A stretch of 64,000 nucleotides of DNA, taken from Sipunculus nudus (taxonomy: Eukaryota; Annelida; Sipuncula; Golfingiida; Sipunculidae). The notes under the pieces were generated by a model. That model ran no database searches, was not told where the DNA came from, and worked only from the letters and a program-made list of their open reading frames with translations. The stretch's first letter is position 1. Every line of letters begins with the position of its first letter. The position numbers and the translations under genes are program-made. The stretch lies in assembly GCA_026874595.1 (NCBI GenBank), contig CM049309.1, positions 19,719,576 through 19,783,575 of the forward strand, given 5' to 3'. Shown here piece by piece: positions 21,101-29,980 of this stretch.

Positions 21101-24100
21101 CATATAAAGTATTGTCATGTTTCGACTTCAGAAATGACCTTAGATATTATTTTTATTCTTGGTTCCCATTTTCATGTCAGACCGGATAGAATCCAACAAT
21201 AAATTATATCCCAATGAATTTATAATTACGTATATGCTGCTACTGGCGTTAGGTATAAAAGGTTGCATACAGAAAATTATCATGAGAAACCACAAACATT
21301 TTTAGTCTGAAACGGGTATAACTTTGATTCGTAAGATACTGAGTTTATCAGATTTATATTTACACATAATTAGATAATAAAATAGACTTATTAAACCTAC
21401 CTGACGGACATTTCCACTTAGGCAAAGCCATAATAGTAAACAGCGGCATGAAGTAAGACCCGGATGTTCCTTGGGTGATCGGAAGTCTATAATAAACGAT
21501 CTCATAAATCTGAAAATCTATCAATTTATTTTTTTTTCATTTTTTAAAATAATTAAACATAGTAAAGTGGGGTAAACTAGTTTTTAGCACACAATTTAAA
21601 CCTTTGCAGTGACTCAAATATTTAATTCATTAGCTATAATTAAATTGAAATGGTCATTCTAGTTACGTTTCAGTTATTTTTAGTGCAACATTTACCTCCT
21701 CATTCACGGGTAATAGATTCTTTTGTAAAGAGCGTTGCTTTTGCGTGTGTTTGTTTGCGTTTATGTGTGTTTGTCCGAGCATTATCTCGAACCGTAAGAT
21801 CTTAATCAATTTCGATGGCATTTTGTGTAAGGATACAAAAAGAAGAAAAGTTATATTTATTATATTATATTATATTATATTTTTATGAAGTTAAAATGCG
21901 GTACTGGATCTGTATATTGCGATATTAGTTGTCCTGTTAGTAGTGGTGGGAGTCGGTTCCTTTTTCATAATCGATCATCGGTTTAGGTAAACCGATCGAT
22001 GATCGATTATTAATCGGATCAGACAAATATAAAGAAATGTGCAATTTTCTGTGAAACTGTACTGTCTTAACCCAGCCCTCATGTCTTAGTTATTCTACCT
22101 TACGAAAAGAAGTTTTTGCCTTTTTTATATTTTCCTTTTATCACTAAGATATGCTATTCAAAGATTCATTTTAATTAATTACAGTAATCGATTAAACCAC
22201 AGTGCAGGACATCTACTTGCTGGCCCTCACGAATACTCCCACGTATCATTTTATCTTCACTATCAGGACTTTTATTTTATAGCAATTATGATGACTGCCG
22301 ACATGTATACTGGTTTCACATGCTCGCCAAAAAAATTACAGGTCCATATAATTTTTGGTTAACAATAAAAAAATAAGTAATTGAAAGCTAAAAATATAAT
22401 TACTCGTGCGGCAGCGGCACCTGACATCAGTAGAGGAGATTATTTTTTAAGAGAATCTTGCAAAATTGGCATAGACCTGGAGCATTATGGAACATTTTCA
22501 CTCCATACCGCACATATTTTGCAATGAACATCTCGTTAGAAAACTCTCCGCTAATTCTTCAGCTCCCTGCCAGTTCACATAGGTTTAATAAACCCTCCGT
22601 TCTTTCAGCTACCGTGTCATACTCAGTTATATACGGAGGTTATTTTGGGAACACAAACTCATTATGTGAAGCGCGAAATGTTGTAAAAATGGAAGAGTAA
22701 TTTTTGCCTAGACTAAGACATTCTGGTAAAAACAATCATGAGTATGATGTAATCGATAGTTGCCTTTCGTAATCGAGCGCTTGAAAGTTGCAGCAAACCG
22801 ACTGACTTTCGAAAAAAACTCCATGATCGGCCCACCACTACCTGTTAGTTCCTCCGTACAGCATCTTAAAGTTATATCGATTCGCCCCTAAAAGTAAATC
22901 CCTTTCTCTCAGGTCTATGACCGACGTTATTGGAGTCCCAGAGTTAAGGCTGGCTCTCACATCAATGCCAGATATATCCGAATGTGCTGTCCCGGTGTCT
23001 ATACTTAATTTCTCAGGCAATTAAGGAAGCCGACTGGCTGTTTGGACGGCTTGTCTCAGTCATCCCCCCTCCCCCTCATCACATATTGGGCACTCGTTAA
23101 GTCCCTCACCGGTGAGTGCGAGTACAAAACATTTGCCATCGGGCATATTTGACAGTTCTTCGCCATGTTAGATCTCTAAAAAATTCTAAACGGCTTTCAT
23201 TGAACGTTCATTGCAGGTTGGGCAGGTATATATATATATATTATTACCCTGCTTCGGAAGGGTTGCGATTGGTTAAATAAACAGCTGGTGCGGTTACAAG
23301 CGATGGCGGAGGCGGGCGTTTTATGAGTGCTTCCCAATTAAAACCGTTTAAAATCCATTTTTCGAATGTTTCATTGTAGTTTGTTTGCAGAATGAATACT
23401 TGTTTCTCGTACAATGCATAAAAATAATATAATGCAAGTTAAGTACTAAATGAACACACAAACGTGTCTGCAATATAATAAAAAAGGTTACGGTTTACTT
23501 TTTGAAAAACATGGAAACATCGGGTGAACTGATTTTAGTATTTTATACAAGTCACCTACAATAAACTGTTAAAAAAGTCTTGACTACAACTTAACTGATG
23601 CCGAGTGTTGCTTGCATCATTGTTGCTATGCCGGCTGTGAATGTCAGGGTACAGAGAACTGTGGTTTTCCCGACAGAATCTTCTGTCAGACACAGGGGGC
23701 CGTCGATAATTGAAATGCATATAACCTGTATCATGAATAACGACAAGAACACCTGAAAATAATAACAAATAAAATTGAAAAAAGTAAATGTCAGTTTTTT
23801 TTTTGTTTTAAAAGTAAAATATGAAGACAAGTGTGGGCAAATTTTAACTAAATTTTATATAATTTTCAACAGAATGGATATACCGAGTAACATGAGATAA
23901 AAAAAGGATTCCATTAGAAAAGTATAAACAAAAAAGAACAAACAATCGTTTGGAAATACTTATATACAGCACAATGTGTATTTACTGATAAATATCATAG
24001 TATTATCTGTGGCTTGGAATATAATACTTATATATAATACTTATTTATATTTAAAACATAAATGAAATAATAGTGTATTTAGAAGCATCTTCACAAAAAC

Positions 24101-27100
24101 ATCTCAGAGCTTATAGGAAACTCTTTAAGGTGTTTAATGATGCATACACTATGGGATAATCTGAATTTCGGCAGGTTTAAACCAAACATTAGTGGCAAAC
24201 AATAATGTCACCTTAATTTAATGATGGTTTCCAAACATTTATTTACCATATACATAGTCTATATCAGATAAAGCGCTTCAGTCACAGCAAGTCCTTTACT
24301 TAAATATTATTTGGTCTAATTACGATTCAAATTGATCACCAAGCCAGGTAGATGAACAGGTGATCATCGGTGATTTTTCTCTAAAACATAAATATTATCA
24401 TACAATATGAAACGAAAGCTTATATGGGACCAGAGGCCTAATATGAGGTATAAAACATCATAACAAAAACCAAAATTTATATTTTCCAACCTGTTGGTTC
24501 TTCTGAAACTTAAGGCCAGGTGACTGGCGTCTGTCATGGTTTCGTAGTCTTAATTTGTTTAATTTTTCAGAATTTTTATGACAATAAACAACCAATCAAG
24601 AGCTTTAAACTAAAGTTGTTAGAGTATCTGTGCAGTGACCTTGACCTTCAAACACAAGGGGTATGTTGTAAAAATAGACTGTTTACTCAGATATTAGTTT
24701 TATTGTGTTACTTAAATATCCTGCAAAATAGGGTTTTAATTTCATTACAGTTAATAAGGCCTTTGTCCAAATTCTTCATTGCACATACCTTTTGAATTTA
24801 CCTGTCAGTTCAAGAAAATATTGCCATGTTTCAATGGGCACCCCACCGTGGAACAGACTATACAAGGTAATAATCTTATCTTGACATCGCCAAAAAGCTC
24901 ATTTTTACGATTCCAAAGTATTTACCTATTTGGAACCTTACACGGCCTTTACATGGTAGATCAGCAGAGCAAGTCAGAACGAGACAAGAAACACTGATCA
25001 ATGGCTGTTCTGTCATATTTTGGATTATTTGTCTCAAACAGATACAGTGCAAGTTCAGACATAATTTTCACCGAGGCAGTAGGCAGAAAGCTCCAGCAAC
25101 CTTAAGTTCAGAACTTTTTATACTGTCTCACATTGTATAAAACATTATCCCGGAAAAACATGCCAACGCTACTTGGATGGACAATAAATCATTATAAGTT
25201 ATATAATAATATTTAATATTTTAATATGTTATTTAATATTCTGTTCATGCGAGACAGTGTTAAACTTTCTGGCCTAACACAGCAGTTTCACTGAAGAAGG
25301 CGCATTTTTAAAATGATATGTTTGCCCATTGCACTTGATAGGAAGCTAACTTTTATCAATGTTTTTAACAGCATCCGTGTTTACCTGTAAGCCCATGATA
25401 ACTGACACTTGGAGAGGAGGTGCATCCTCCACGGCATACCGAAGACTGAGACCACCGTTCTTTCTGACGTCACTACCGTCCTGACTGACTTTTTCAGCCT
25501 TCTCCACGTCACCGTCAGCAAGTAGAGTTGATGATTTATCGTCATGCTAATCAAGTAGACATATAATACTGGCCATTATAATAATATATTTATAAACTGT
25601 ATTGTCCGACATGCAGCGTATTTTCCTTTGTTTTGACTGTATGTTCAAATCTGCTTGCATCACTGGGTCATGAAAAGTGCAATGCAAGTCAGTTTGCATG
25701 CGACTGTTCAAGTAAGGCAAAGAACTGGTTTATTCTCATAAGCATAGTAACTCCATCTCTCTAGATCCCTGGGAAAACACGTTCATAGCTTATTGGGGGA
25801 CCTTCGGTAAATTATGGGCATACACAACAATACATGTAAATAAAATGATAACATAGGGAAAAATTTATGAAAACGTTAGAACTCAAGAAATGTCACTTAT
25901 TTATTGCACCTATATACCTGAATCTAAAGGGCTAAATAAAAGAGAGAGAAATTACGGGAATACATCTCATCTGCATTTATTAAATGAACTGTAGAAATGA
26001 AGATGTATGTACATTCTCAGGCAGCATTGATGGCTCGTGCACAGAAATGTATGTACATTCTCAGGAAAGCATTGATGGTTCTGTTCACGTTTAAATCATT
26101 TTATCAAAGCGCCCCCCCCCCCCAAGAAATTTCCTACCCGGCATCATTATTTTTTCATTGCGGGTGAACATAAATTGTTTCCACTTGTAATCATTACGGG
26201 ATAAAGAGATAAAATTAAAAAAAAAGATATATTAAACTGAGCACATTTCTCGGCTTCCTATCTTGAAACCGCTTGTCACCATCTGTTGCATAGTCTTCTA
26301 TCATGTCTAGAACCTGAGACAGCAACTCGTCGTCAGGTTTTCACTCCATGTTTACGTTGTTGTCAAGAACGAAACTTCTCAAATTTGACATTCTGAGCGA
26401 ATGCGATGCACAGCCAAAATAAATATATTTAGTGACACGCGTGACCTTCGACCAAGAGGCGGGACATGTGGGACAAATCAGTTATAGCCCAATAAAATGT
26501 AATGCAAGCCATGAGATTTACTTGGCGTGTGTCAATCATGGCTCGCCTGCAATGTGACACAAGCCTCACAAACCTCACGGCTTGCTTTACATAACATTGC
26601 GCTATAACCAATACTTAGCACATTGATAAGTATCACAACCTTTATTTTCTATCACACCATGATTGACCCACGGCGAGTAAAACTTGTATTGGTTATAGCC
26701 CAATGAAATGTAATGCAAGCCATGAGATTTGCTTGGCTTGTGTCAATCATGGCAGGCGAGCCTAACCTCACGGCTTGCATTACATTTCATTGGGCTATAA
26801 CTGATTTGTCCCACATGCCTCGCCTCCTTGGTCGAAGGTCACGCGTGTCATTTTTTGGCTACGCACCAGTTCTTTGCCATATTTGGAAAGTCGCCATGCA
26901 ACTTCACTTGCATAGACACTTTTATGACCCTGTGATGCAAGCAGATTTGAAAGTACAGTTAGAACAAATAACCGTATTACGCGGCATGTGGGACAAGACA
27001 TGATACATAACATTTCACTGGGCTAAAACTGATTTGTTCCACATGACCCTCCTCAAGGTCGAAGGTCATTTCTATTAGATATGTTTTGTTTTAATACTCC

Positions 27101-27670
27101 CGCTCATGATCTGATCGCTCATCATAGGTCTCCCGCTACAAACTAAATTCCCTTTTGGAAACTGTTAAGCACACACACACAGACACGCACATATTAACTG
27201 TATGAATAAACAGAAATCACAAAATTAACAAAAAATTAAATGAGTGACTAGGCTAAGTTCATCTGTAGATGGACCAATGAATTTAAAGAGCAGTGCATCA
27301 ATCATAATTCGCTCTTTTGATGGAAAAGAGCAAAATGGTAAATTATAGATTATCCTTCAGAAATAAAATGCTTCAGTTAAAATTGTTTTGTTGAAACCCG
27401 GACTTGTAAGAGAATTTCACCAAACATCAAATAATTGGCCCTTTTGAAGAACGAGCGTTGTTATAAAAACAGCACTTCAATACATGATGTTCCCCTTTTG
27501 ATTTCTTGAATGAGCACACTTTCGGATTTAAACGTACATTACTAATTTTGCATTGACAAACTTGAATATGAAAATAAATATCAACATATAGGCCTACCTC
27601 ATTATAGATAATGGTCACTTCGTTTTCCATTGCCATATCGGCGAAGTCCATCGGACCTATCAAGCGGTTC
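8954..27670 (-). CDS. SLC23A-like: SLC23-family nucleobase/ascorbate transporter, copy A (14 exons)
   Basis: Spliced order: 27670-27598 (ATG at 27651-27649), 25546-25385, 23752-23596, 21486-21401, 21026-20911, 20259-20078, 19649-19529, 15132-14976, 14100-13951, 13379-13276, 11826-11697, 11324-11181, 10115-10020, 9123-8954. The product is about 609 residues, the usual length for vertebrate SVCT-type carriers. SLC23 proteins are multi-pass plasma-membrane symporters that import ascorbate or nucleobases with sodium. Landmarks are RLPITQG (TM3 region), MREIQGAL, FSQYLQN, SRTD, ESVGTFYICANVAGAP, the family signature DNMGVIVITR (N-x-G-x4-T-R), IPEPALGA and the C-terminal YDLPIGMGAIRR. All junctions use GT-AG with matching phase except exon 3/4. 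The neighbouring copy B is a paralogue. The substrate cannot be told from sequence. Confidence 0.92.
10020..10115 (-). CDS. SLC23 copy A exon 13
   Basis: It encodes NLVLDQCLQVVLQTPMLVGS and IISLTFELILP. This matches the IDQ...VLL.T.MFVGG...LDNT.PG region, although the usual LDNTIPG reads FELILPG. The acceptor is TTTCAG and the donor CAG|GTGAGG. Confidence 0.87.
10556..10690. repeat. Short tandem duplication in intron 12
   Basis: A unit of about 65-70 bp (GAGGCACAAATATTCCCAGC, then TATTTATCTAGGAAAGTGTG, then a GTGATACC motif) occurs twice here and three times in copy B (about 50605-50820). Confidence 0.75.
11181..11324 (-). CDS. SLC23 copy A exon 12
   Basis: It encodes LVISSALSYIRFINITAPRN, VFLLGFSLVMGLGIPHW and VSLNLDKVKT, the SSRNLFVLGFS-like region of the family. 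The acceptor is ATCCAG and the donor CTG|GTATAG (GTAGAG in copy B). Confidence 0.9.
11697..11826 (-). CDS. SLC23 copy A exon 11
   Basis: It encodes VGSRRVTQFAGLWMVCFSLF, PKVISIFQTI and PEPALGAVFFFLI, matching the VGSRRV motif and next membrane helices of SLC23. The acceptor is CTTGCAG and the donor ATTG|GTAGGT in phase 1. Two degenerate copies of its first bases with their own AG acceptors lie upstream at 48-bp spacing. Confidence 0.9.
11780..11930 (-). repeat. Tandem triplication of the exon 11 splice acceptor
   Basis: A 48-bp unit containing an AG acceptor and the first 25-30 bases of exon 11 occurs three times. The boundaries are at 11826/11827, 11874/11875 and 11922/11923, all reading AG|GTCGG. 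The middle unit is open in frame and would add 16 residues (VGSCRVMQSTVSLYLQ); the outer unit reaches TAA in frame. The same triplication is in copy B (51965-52095). Confidence 0.85.
12233..12436 (-). other. Unrecognised small open frame in intron 10
   Basis: About 67 codons starting MKCYNNENMLFIVRFSSEG, preserved without frameshift in copy B (about 52405-52590), though B has a stop near its end and many amino-acid changes. I do not recognise a family. It could be a transposon remnant; no splice or promoter evidence supports a gene. Confidence 0.2.
13276..13379 (-). CDS. SLC23 copy A exon 10
   Basis: It encodes IGVEGTACLLSGILGAGVGL and TSYSDNMGVIVITR. The last part fits the nucleobase-ascorbate transporter signature N-x-G-x4-T-[RK], with Asp in the variable first position. 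The acceptor is TTCAAG and the donor AGG|GTTAGA (AGG|GTAAGA in copy B). Confidence 0.92.
13395..13695. repeat. About 44-bp minisatellite next to the exon 10 acceptor
   Basis: Six or so imperfect units share GGATATGAGCAGGTACGATA, a variable middle and CACTACAAAATCA, with starts near 13461, 13505, 13549, 13593, 13639 and 13682. The unit resembles the bases just upstream of the exon 10 acceptor (GAAGCAGCCGATACGACAGA near 13383-13402), so it probably grew from the intron end. Copy B has a longer array at 53540-53945. Confidence 0.85.
13951..14100 (-). CDS. SLC23 copy A exon 9
   Basis: It encodes QWGRATFSAAAAVGMMGSV and ESVGTFYICANVAGAPSPP to HAINR. This is the central transport-core motif of the family; vertebrate members read ESIGDYY...GAPPPP here. 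The acceptor is CTTCCAG and the donor GAG|GTAAAT. Confidence 0.92.
14707..14729. repeat. (TA)n microsatellite
   Basis: A short alternating TA run; the matching site in copy B (55086-55124) is a longer (AT)n tract. Confidence 0.7.
14976..15132 (-). CDS. SLC23 copy A exon 8
   Basis: It starts after CTGTAG with ILTALTIVWFLCGILT, then LSRTDTIGP and NSPWFRIPYP, matching the TM7-TM8 region including the RTD and IPYP motifs of the family. The nearer acceptor CTTACAG ten bases downstream would break phase. The donor is CCCCA|GTGAGT, phase 1. Copy B has a stop codon where this copy reads ACA (third codon of the exon). Confidence 0.88.
15370..17335 (-). mobile_element. LINE 3' segment, minus orientation (endonuclease C-terminus and reverse transcriptase)
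   Basis: Reading down the minus strand, ILGDFNARVG near 17165-17135 is the conserved end of the endonuclease. The RT follows in broken frames: LRALLTTNPIVQDS, GKAAGVDGIPPDIWKHW, SADLTKAFDTMSRKGMW (about 15800-15750), EVKQSYVLSPTLFAIILSMML, and the catalytic LLLADDAAPVAHAE, ending FGLEIGLKKTDVL near 15375. Homology stops soon after, so the 3' end of the element is missing. Several stops and frameshifts are present. It lies inside intron 7 of SLC23 copy A. Confidence 0.88.
17341..18270 (+). mobile_element. LINE 5' segment, plus orientation (endonuclease N-terminus)
   Basis: A leader-like stretch is followed at about 17945-18250 by sequence encoding VACWNIRTM, a linker, LSRLDVDIAA and, after a frameshift, LLPTGHSDRIISMRLLL. 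These are N-terminal motifs of an apurinic-like endonuclease of non-LTR retrotransposons. It abuts the minus-strand RT part of the same family at about 17340. Frameshifts show it is dead. Copy B has the matching piece at 57367-58375. Confidence 0.75.
18303..19440. other. Copy A-specific 1.1-kb stretch in intron 7
   Basis: Copy B passes directly from the base matching 18302 to the base matching 19441 (near 58430). The stretch is AT-rich, with a run of ACACGCACGTACAGACGGACACAG near 18360-18390 and no recognisable coding sequence or terminal repeats. It may be an insertion in A or a deletion in B. Confidence 0.5.
19529..19649 (-). CDS. SLC23 copy A exon 7
   Basis: It encodes VISLSIIFSQYLQNIKVPVP through FPIFGIFP, matching the FSQYL...P motif and the start of the next membrane helix. 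The acceptor is CTTCCAG and the donor CCG|GTAGGT in phase 0. A plus-strand open frame across the same bases is a shadow. Confidence 0.87.
20078..20259 (-). CDS. SLC23 copy A exon 6
   Basis: It encodes IQGALIIASLFQMILGYAGI and following membrane segments to SGLSWPVSA, the TM4-TM6 region of the family. The acceptor is TTCCAG and the donor TTT|GTGAGT in phase 2. Confidence 0.9.
20911..21026 (-). CDS. SLC23 copy A exon 5
   Basis: It encodes the extracellular loop, including NITTTAMDSFNGSF with potential N-glycosylation sequons (NIT, NGS, NIS), and ends HYRMRE. The next exon continues IQGAL, giving the conserved REIQGA. The acceptor is CTTACAG and the donor GAG|GTAATG. Confidence 0.88.
21401..21486 (-). 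CDS. SLC23 copy A exon 4
   Basis: It encodes LPITQGTSGSYFMPLFTIM and ALPKWKCPS, matching the substrate-facing TM3 segment and the PKWKCP motif that precedes the extracellular loop in SLC23 proteins. The acceptor is TTATAG and the donor is CAG|GTAGGT. Confidence 0.88.
21941..22840 (+). mobile_element. hAT-type non-autonomous element in SLC23 intron 3
   Basis: The 900-bp unit starts TAGTGGTGGG and ends CCCACCACTA, a perfect 10-bp terminal inverted repeat. It is flanked by the 8-bp duplication CCTGTTAG (21933-21940 and 22841-22848). Copy B has a single CCTGTTAG at 60969-60976, the undisturbed target. An 8-bp duplication and this terminal repeat are typical of hAT transposons. No transposase frame is present. 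The interior holds an imperfect palindrome of CGATCATCGGTTT-type sequence near the left end. A second copy lies inverted at 31874-32757. Confidence 0.92.
23231..23243. repeat. Short (TA)n tract, site of a large indel
   Basis: At the matching point copy B has a long (AT)n tract followed by 1.66 kb absent from copy A (61351-63090). Confidence 0.6.
23596..23752 (-). CDS. SLC23 copy A exon 3
   Basis: It encodes the first membrane region from VFLSLFMIQVICISIIDGP to TAGIATMMQATLGI. A TAA stop follows immediately in frame, so splicing must occur before it. The only GT there (GGCATCA|GTTAAGT) leaves phase 1, but exon 4 needs phase 2. Joining at CAG|TTAAGT instead restores TLGIRLPITQG, the expected family sequence. 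The coordinate given assumes the GT site; 23595 would be the end for the in-frame join. Confidence 0.82.
25385..25546 (-). CDS. SLC23 copy A exon 2
   Basis: This exon of 54 codons encodes a charged cytosolic N-terminus (residues with DGDVEKAEKVSQDG) and then LRYAVEDAPPL and IMGLQ, the pre-TM1 motif of SLC23 proteins. It has a GATTAG acceptor, a CAG|GTAAAC donor and phase 0 at both ends. Confidence 0.88.
26432..27068. repeat. Foldback (inverted-repeat) element
   Basis: The left arm 26432-26515 (GACACGCGTGACCTTCGACC, then GACATGTGGGACAAATCAGT, then a TAGCCCAATAAAATGTAATG stretch) is repeated in reverse complement at 26770-26852. A direct copy of the inner arm lies at 26690-26752, and a third degenerate inverted copy at 26983-27068. 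This is a nested hairpin structure typical of foldback or MITE-like elements. It lies between exons 1 and 2 of SLC23 copy A. Confidence 0.8.
27598..27670 (-). CDS. SLC23 copy A exon 1 (start codon)
   Basis: The exon opens after a CTTACAG acceptor, carries 19 bases of leader, and starts translation at 27651 with MDFADMAMENEV. It ends at the donor GAG|GTAGGC in phase 0. Two further in-frame ATGs (residues 6 and 8) have better context (G at -3 and +4) and may also be used. The acceptor implies an upstream non-coding exon that I could not find. Confidence 0.75.
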
Positions 27671-28140
27671 CTGTAAGGGTTGTAAGGGGAAATACGTCAC
27701 AGAGATAGATTAAACTGTTATGTATAATGCTCAGTGTCGCTTGTGTCGGTGTCGCTTGAGCCAAACAACATTACAGCTGGTACATCATGTTTTTCGTTTT
27801 TAATTACACACATGTAAAATTGTCATGCATCATACCTCAAATAATTACTTTTTTGTCGCATATCAAAGGCTGGTTATTATTCTGTATGAGCGTGTGTAAT
27901 ATTTGGCCCCAGAAACACACCAATTCATTTTCAAACGTGTTGCCTTTCCTACAAAGGTATGGGTCATCGTTATGCAGCAAAGCAAACAAATCTAGATATA
28001 TAATAATTTTAAATAAACTTATTGAACAGTTCCTATGTTTGTATGATGAAAGGATTGTTTCCCTATTATAACGCTTTATAACATTAATAAGTTTTCTGGA
28101 CACATGAAACTTATAGTAAATACTGCACTATATAGTTTTT
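27671..28140. other. 5' flank of SLC23 copy A
   Basis: This is AT-rich sequence upstream of exon 1 on the minus strand. I see no convincing non-coding first exon, TATA box or CpG-rich promoter. Confidence 0.35.
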
Positions 28141-29980
28141 GCTCAGCTGACTGTAAGTCATCTGAGCTATAGCGATCACCCTTTGTCTGTCGTCCGTCTG
28201 TCTGTCCATCCATCAGGTTTTTCGTTTCCGTGCGATAACTTTCCTAAATTTTATCCGATTTCATTCAAAATTGGATCAGTGATTTCTCTCATGCATATAC
28301 CTCGGTTGGGATTGGTTTTAGAGTGTCTATCTGAAAAATATTTTAGAAGTGTTTTAGTTTTTATGTTCGCGTGCAGATGTCTCCACATGTCGTTGTGGAT
28401 TTTGGTCCTATTTCTCAATGTGTTTTAGTTTTTAGCTCAGCTGACTGAAAGCGATCACTCTTTGTCCGGCGTCCGTCTGTCTTTCCGTCTGTGTGTTTGT
28501 CCGTCCGTTAACACCGCACACATCATAACCGCTGGACCTGGAATCTTCTAACATGACACCCGGAGAGGCTATGAAAAATCTCCTTGGAAACCTGGAATTA
28601 GGTTTCTGTTTAATTCTTCGAGATATGGGGCGTCGAAGTACCTCCCAGAACAATGGAAAATTTGATACAAAAGCTCAAGTTTCTGAACTACTAATGCATT
28701 GATAACCATGATTCTTTGCATGCTTATTCATCAAGGAGTGTTTCGTCAGTTCCTGCAGATTGGTGGCGCCAGCGGGATTTATTAGAATTTAAAGCATTTT
28801 GTCTTTTTATTTTTGAGACCTTTAAAGATGCAGTCACCCATTAACAGTACACAAATCATAACCACTGAAAAATCTCCTTGAAAACATGGTATAAGGTCTC
28901 TGTTTCCCATTTTCTTTGAGCTATGGGGCTTATAAAATACCTCCCCCCAGAATTATTGAAAATTTGATACCAAAGCAGGGGACAAATCATAATCATTGGA
29001 ATTAGAATATTCTAACTTGACATCCTGAGAGTTCCTCAAAAGTTCTCTTCAGACTCCTGAAATTAGGTCTCTGTTACCGCTATTCTCTGAGCTATGGGAC
29101 TCAGAACTGCTAGAATATTTAAAAGTTTGATATAAAAGTTCCAGTATTTTAACAGCCAATGCATTGATCACATTGATTCTTTGCATGCATATTGATCAAG
29201 GAATGTTTCATCCAGTACTGCCACCTGAATTAAAAAATAATATTTTTTTTTTCTTTTTTTTTGGAGACCTTCAAAGGTGTGGTTGTCTGTTAACAGAGCA
29301 CAAATTGTAACCATTGCACCTAGAAACTTCTACCTTAATATCAAGGGAGGTCCGTGAAAAATATTCTTGGAAACCTGAAATAAGGTCTCTGTTACTCTGA
29401 GCTATGGGGCTTATAAGCACGCCCAAGCATGATTAAAATTTTGATACCAAAGCAGGGCAAAATCATAACCATTAAACCTAGAATCCTTTAACAAAAAAAA
29501 TCCATCGAGGTCCATGAAAAGTCTCCTTGGAAACCTTAATTAGGTCTTTGTTACCTATATTCTCTTAACTATGGGGCTTATAAGCACACCCCCCGACAAA
29601 ATAATTGAAAATTCGATACCAGTGTAGGGCACAGATCATAACCATTGGACCCAGAATCTTCTAACTTGACATCCTGAGAGTTCCTCAAAAGTTCTCCCCA
29701 GAAACCTGAAATTTGGTCACTGTGACCTTTATTCTTGGAGTTTATATTTTTTAGGGTATGTTTGAGCACCCCAGAAATAATGCAAAATACACGCAAATTG
29801 CCAGATTCCTCAGGAAAGGCCGGTAGGTTTGTCATCAAATTTGGTGTGCTTATGGGTCTCGATGAACTTAAGCTAATATGCATGAACGATGATGCCAACT
29901 ACATTATCTTATTTAGTTGCCTGTGCAAGGTCATATTGTCAACATGTCAGTCGGATGAGCGTCATGACCCATGGGTCACT
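28141..29980 (+). repeat. Interspersed repeat cluster of a type common in bivalves
   Basis: It opens twice with GCTCAGCTGACTG...CTTTGTC.GCGTCCGTCTGTC (28142 and 28437). At least six imperfect units of about 150-180 bp follow, built from CATAACCATTGGACCTAGAA, a TTCTAACTTGACAT block, CTTGGAAACCTGAAATTAGG and GAGCTATGGGGCTTATAA; starts are near 28523, 28850, 28985, 29290, 29458 and 29634. A longer-range repeat containing TTGATTCTTTGCATGC occurs near 28705 and 29178. I associate this family with bivalve genomes from general knowledge. No coding capacity is seen. Confidence 0.7.

Larger units (their letters stand above)
1..24193. repeat. Segmental duplication, copy A
   Basis: This segment is matched collinearly by 43939-64000: position 1 aligns with 43939, and the last bases of the window align with about 24193. 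Matching landmarks include all SLC23 exons 3-14, the split LINE in intron 7 and both acceptor-flanking tandem repeats. By eye most aligned stretches differ at a minority of bases, with many small indels. Large differences are insertions present in A only (481-1783, 2742-7203, 18303-19440, 21941-22840) or in B only (44.1-45.9 kb, 46914-47270, 61405-63062). The left edge lies at or before the window start. Confidence 0.93.

Noticed and set aside
22458-22700. 80-codon frame inside the hAT element (and 32032-32310)
   Set aside because: No similarity to a hAT transposase; both element copies are below 1 kb and look non-autonomous.
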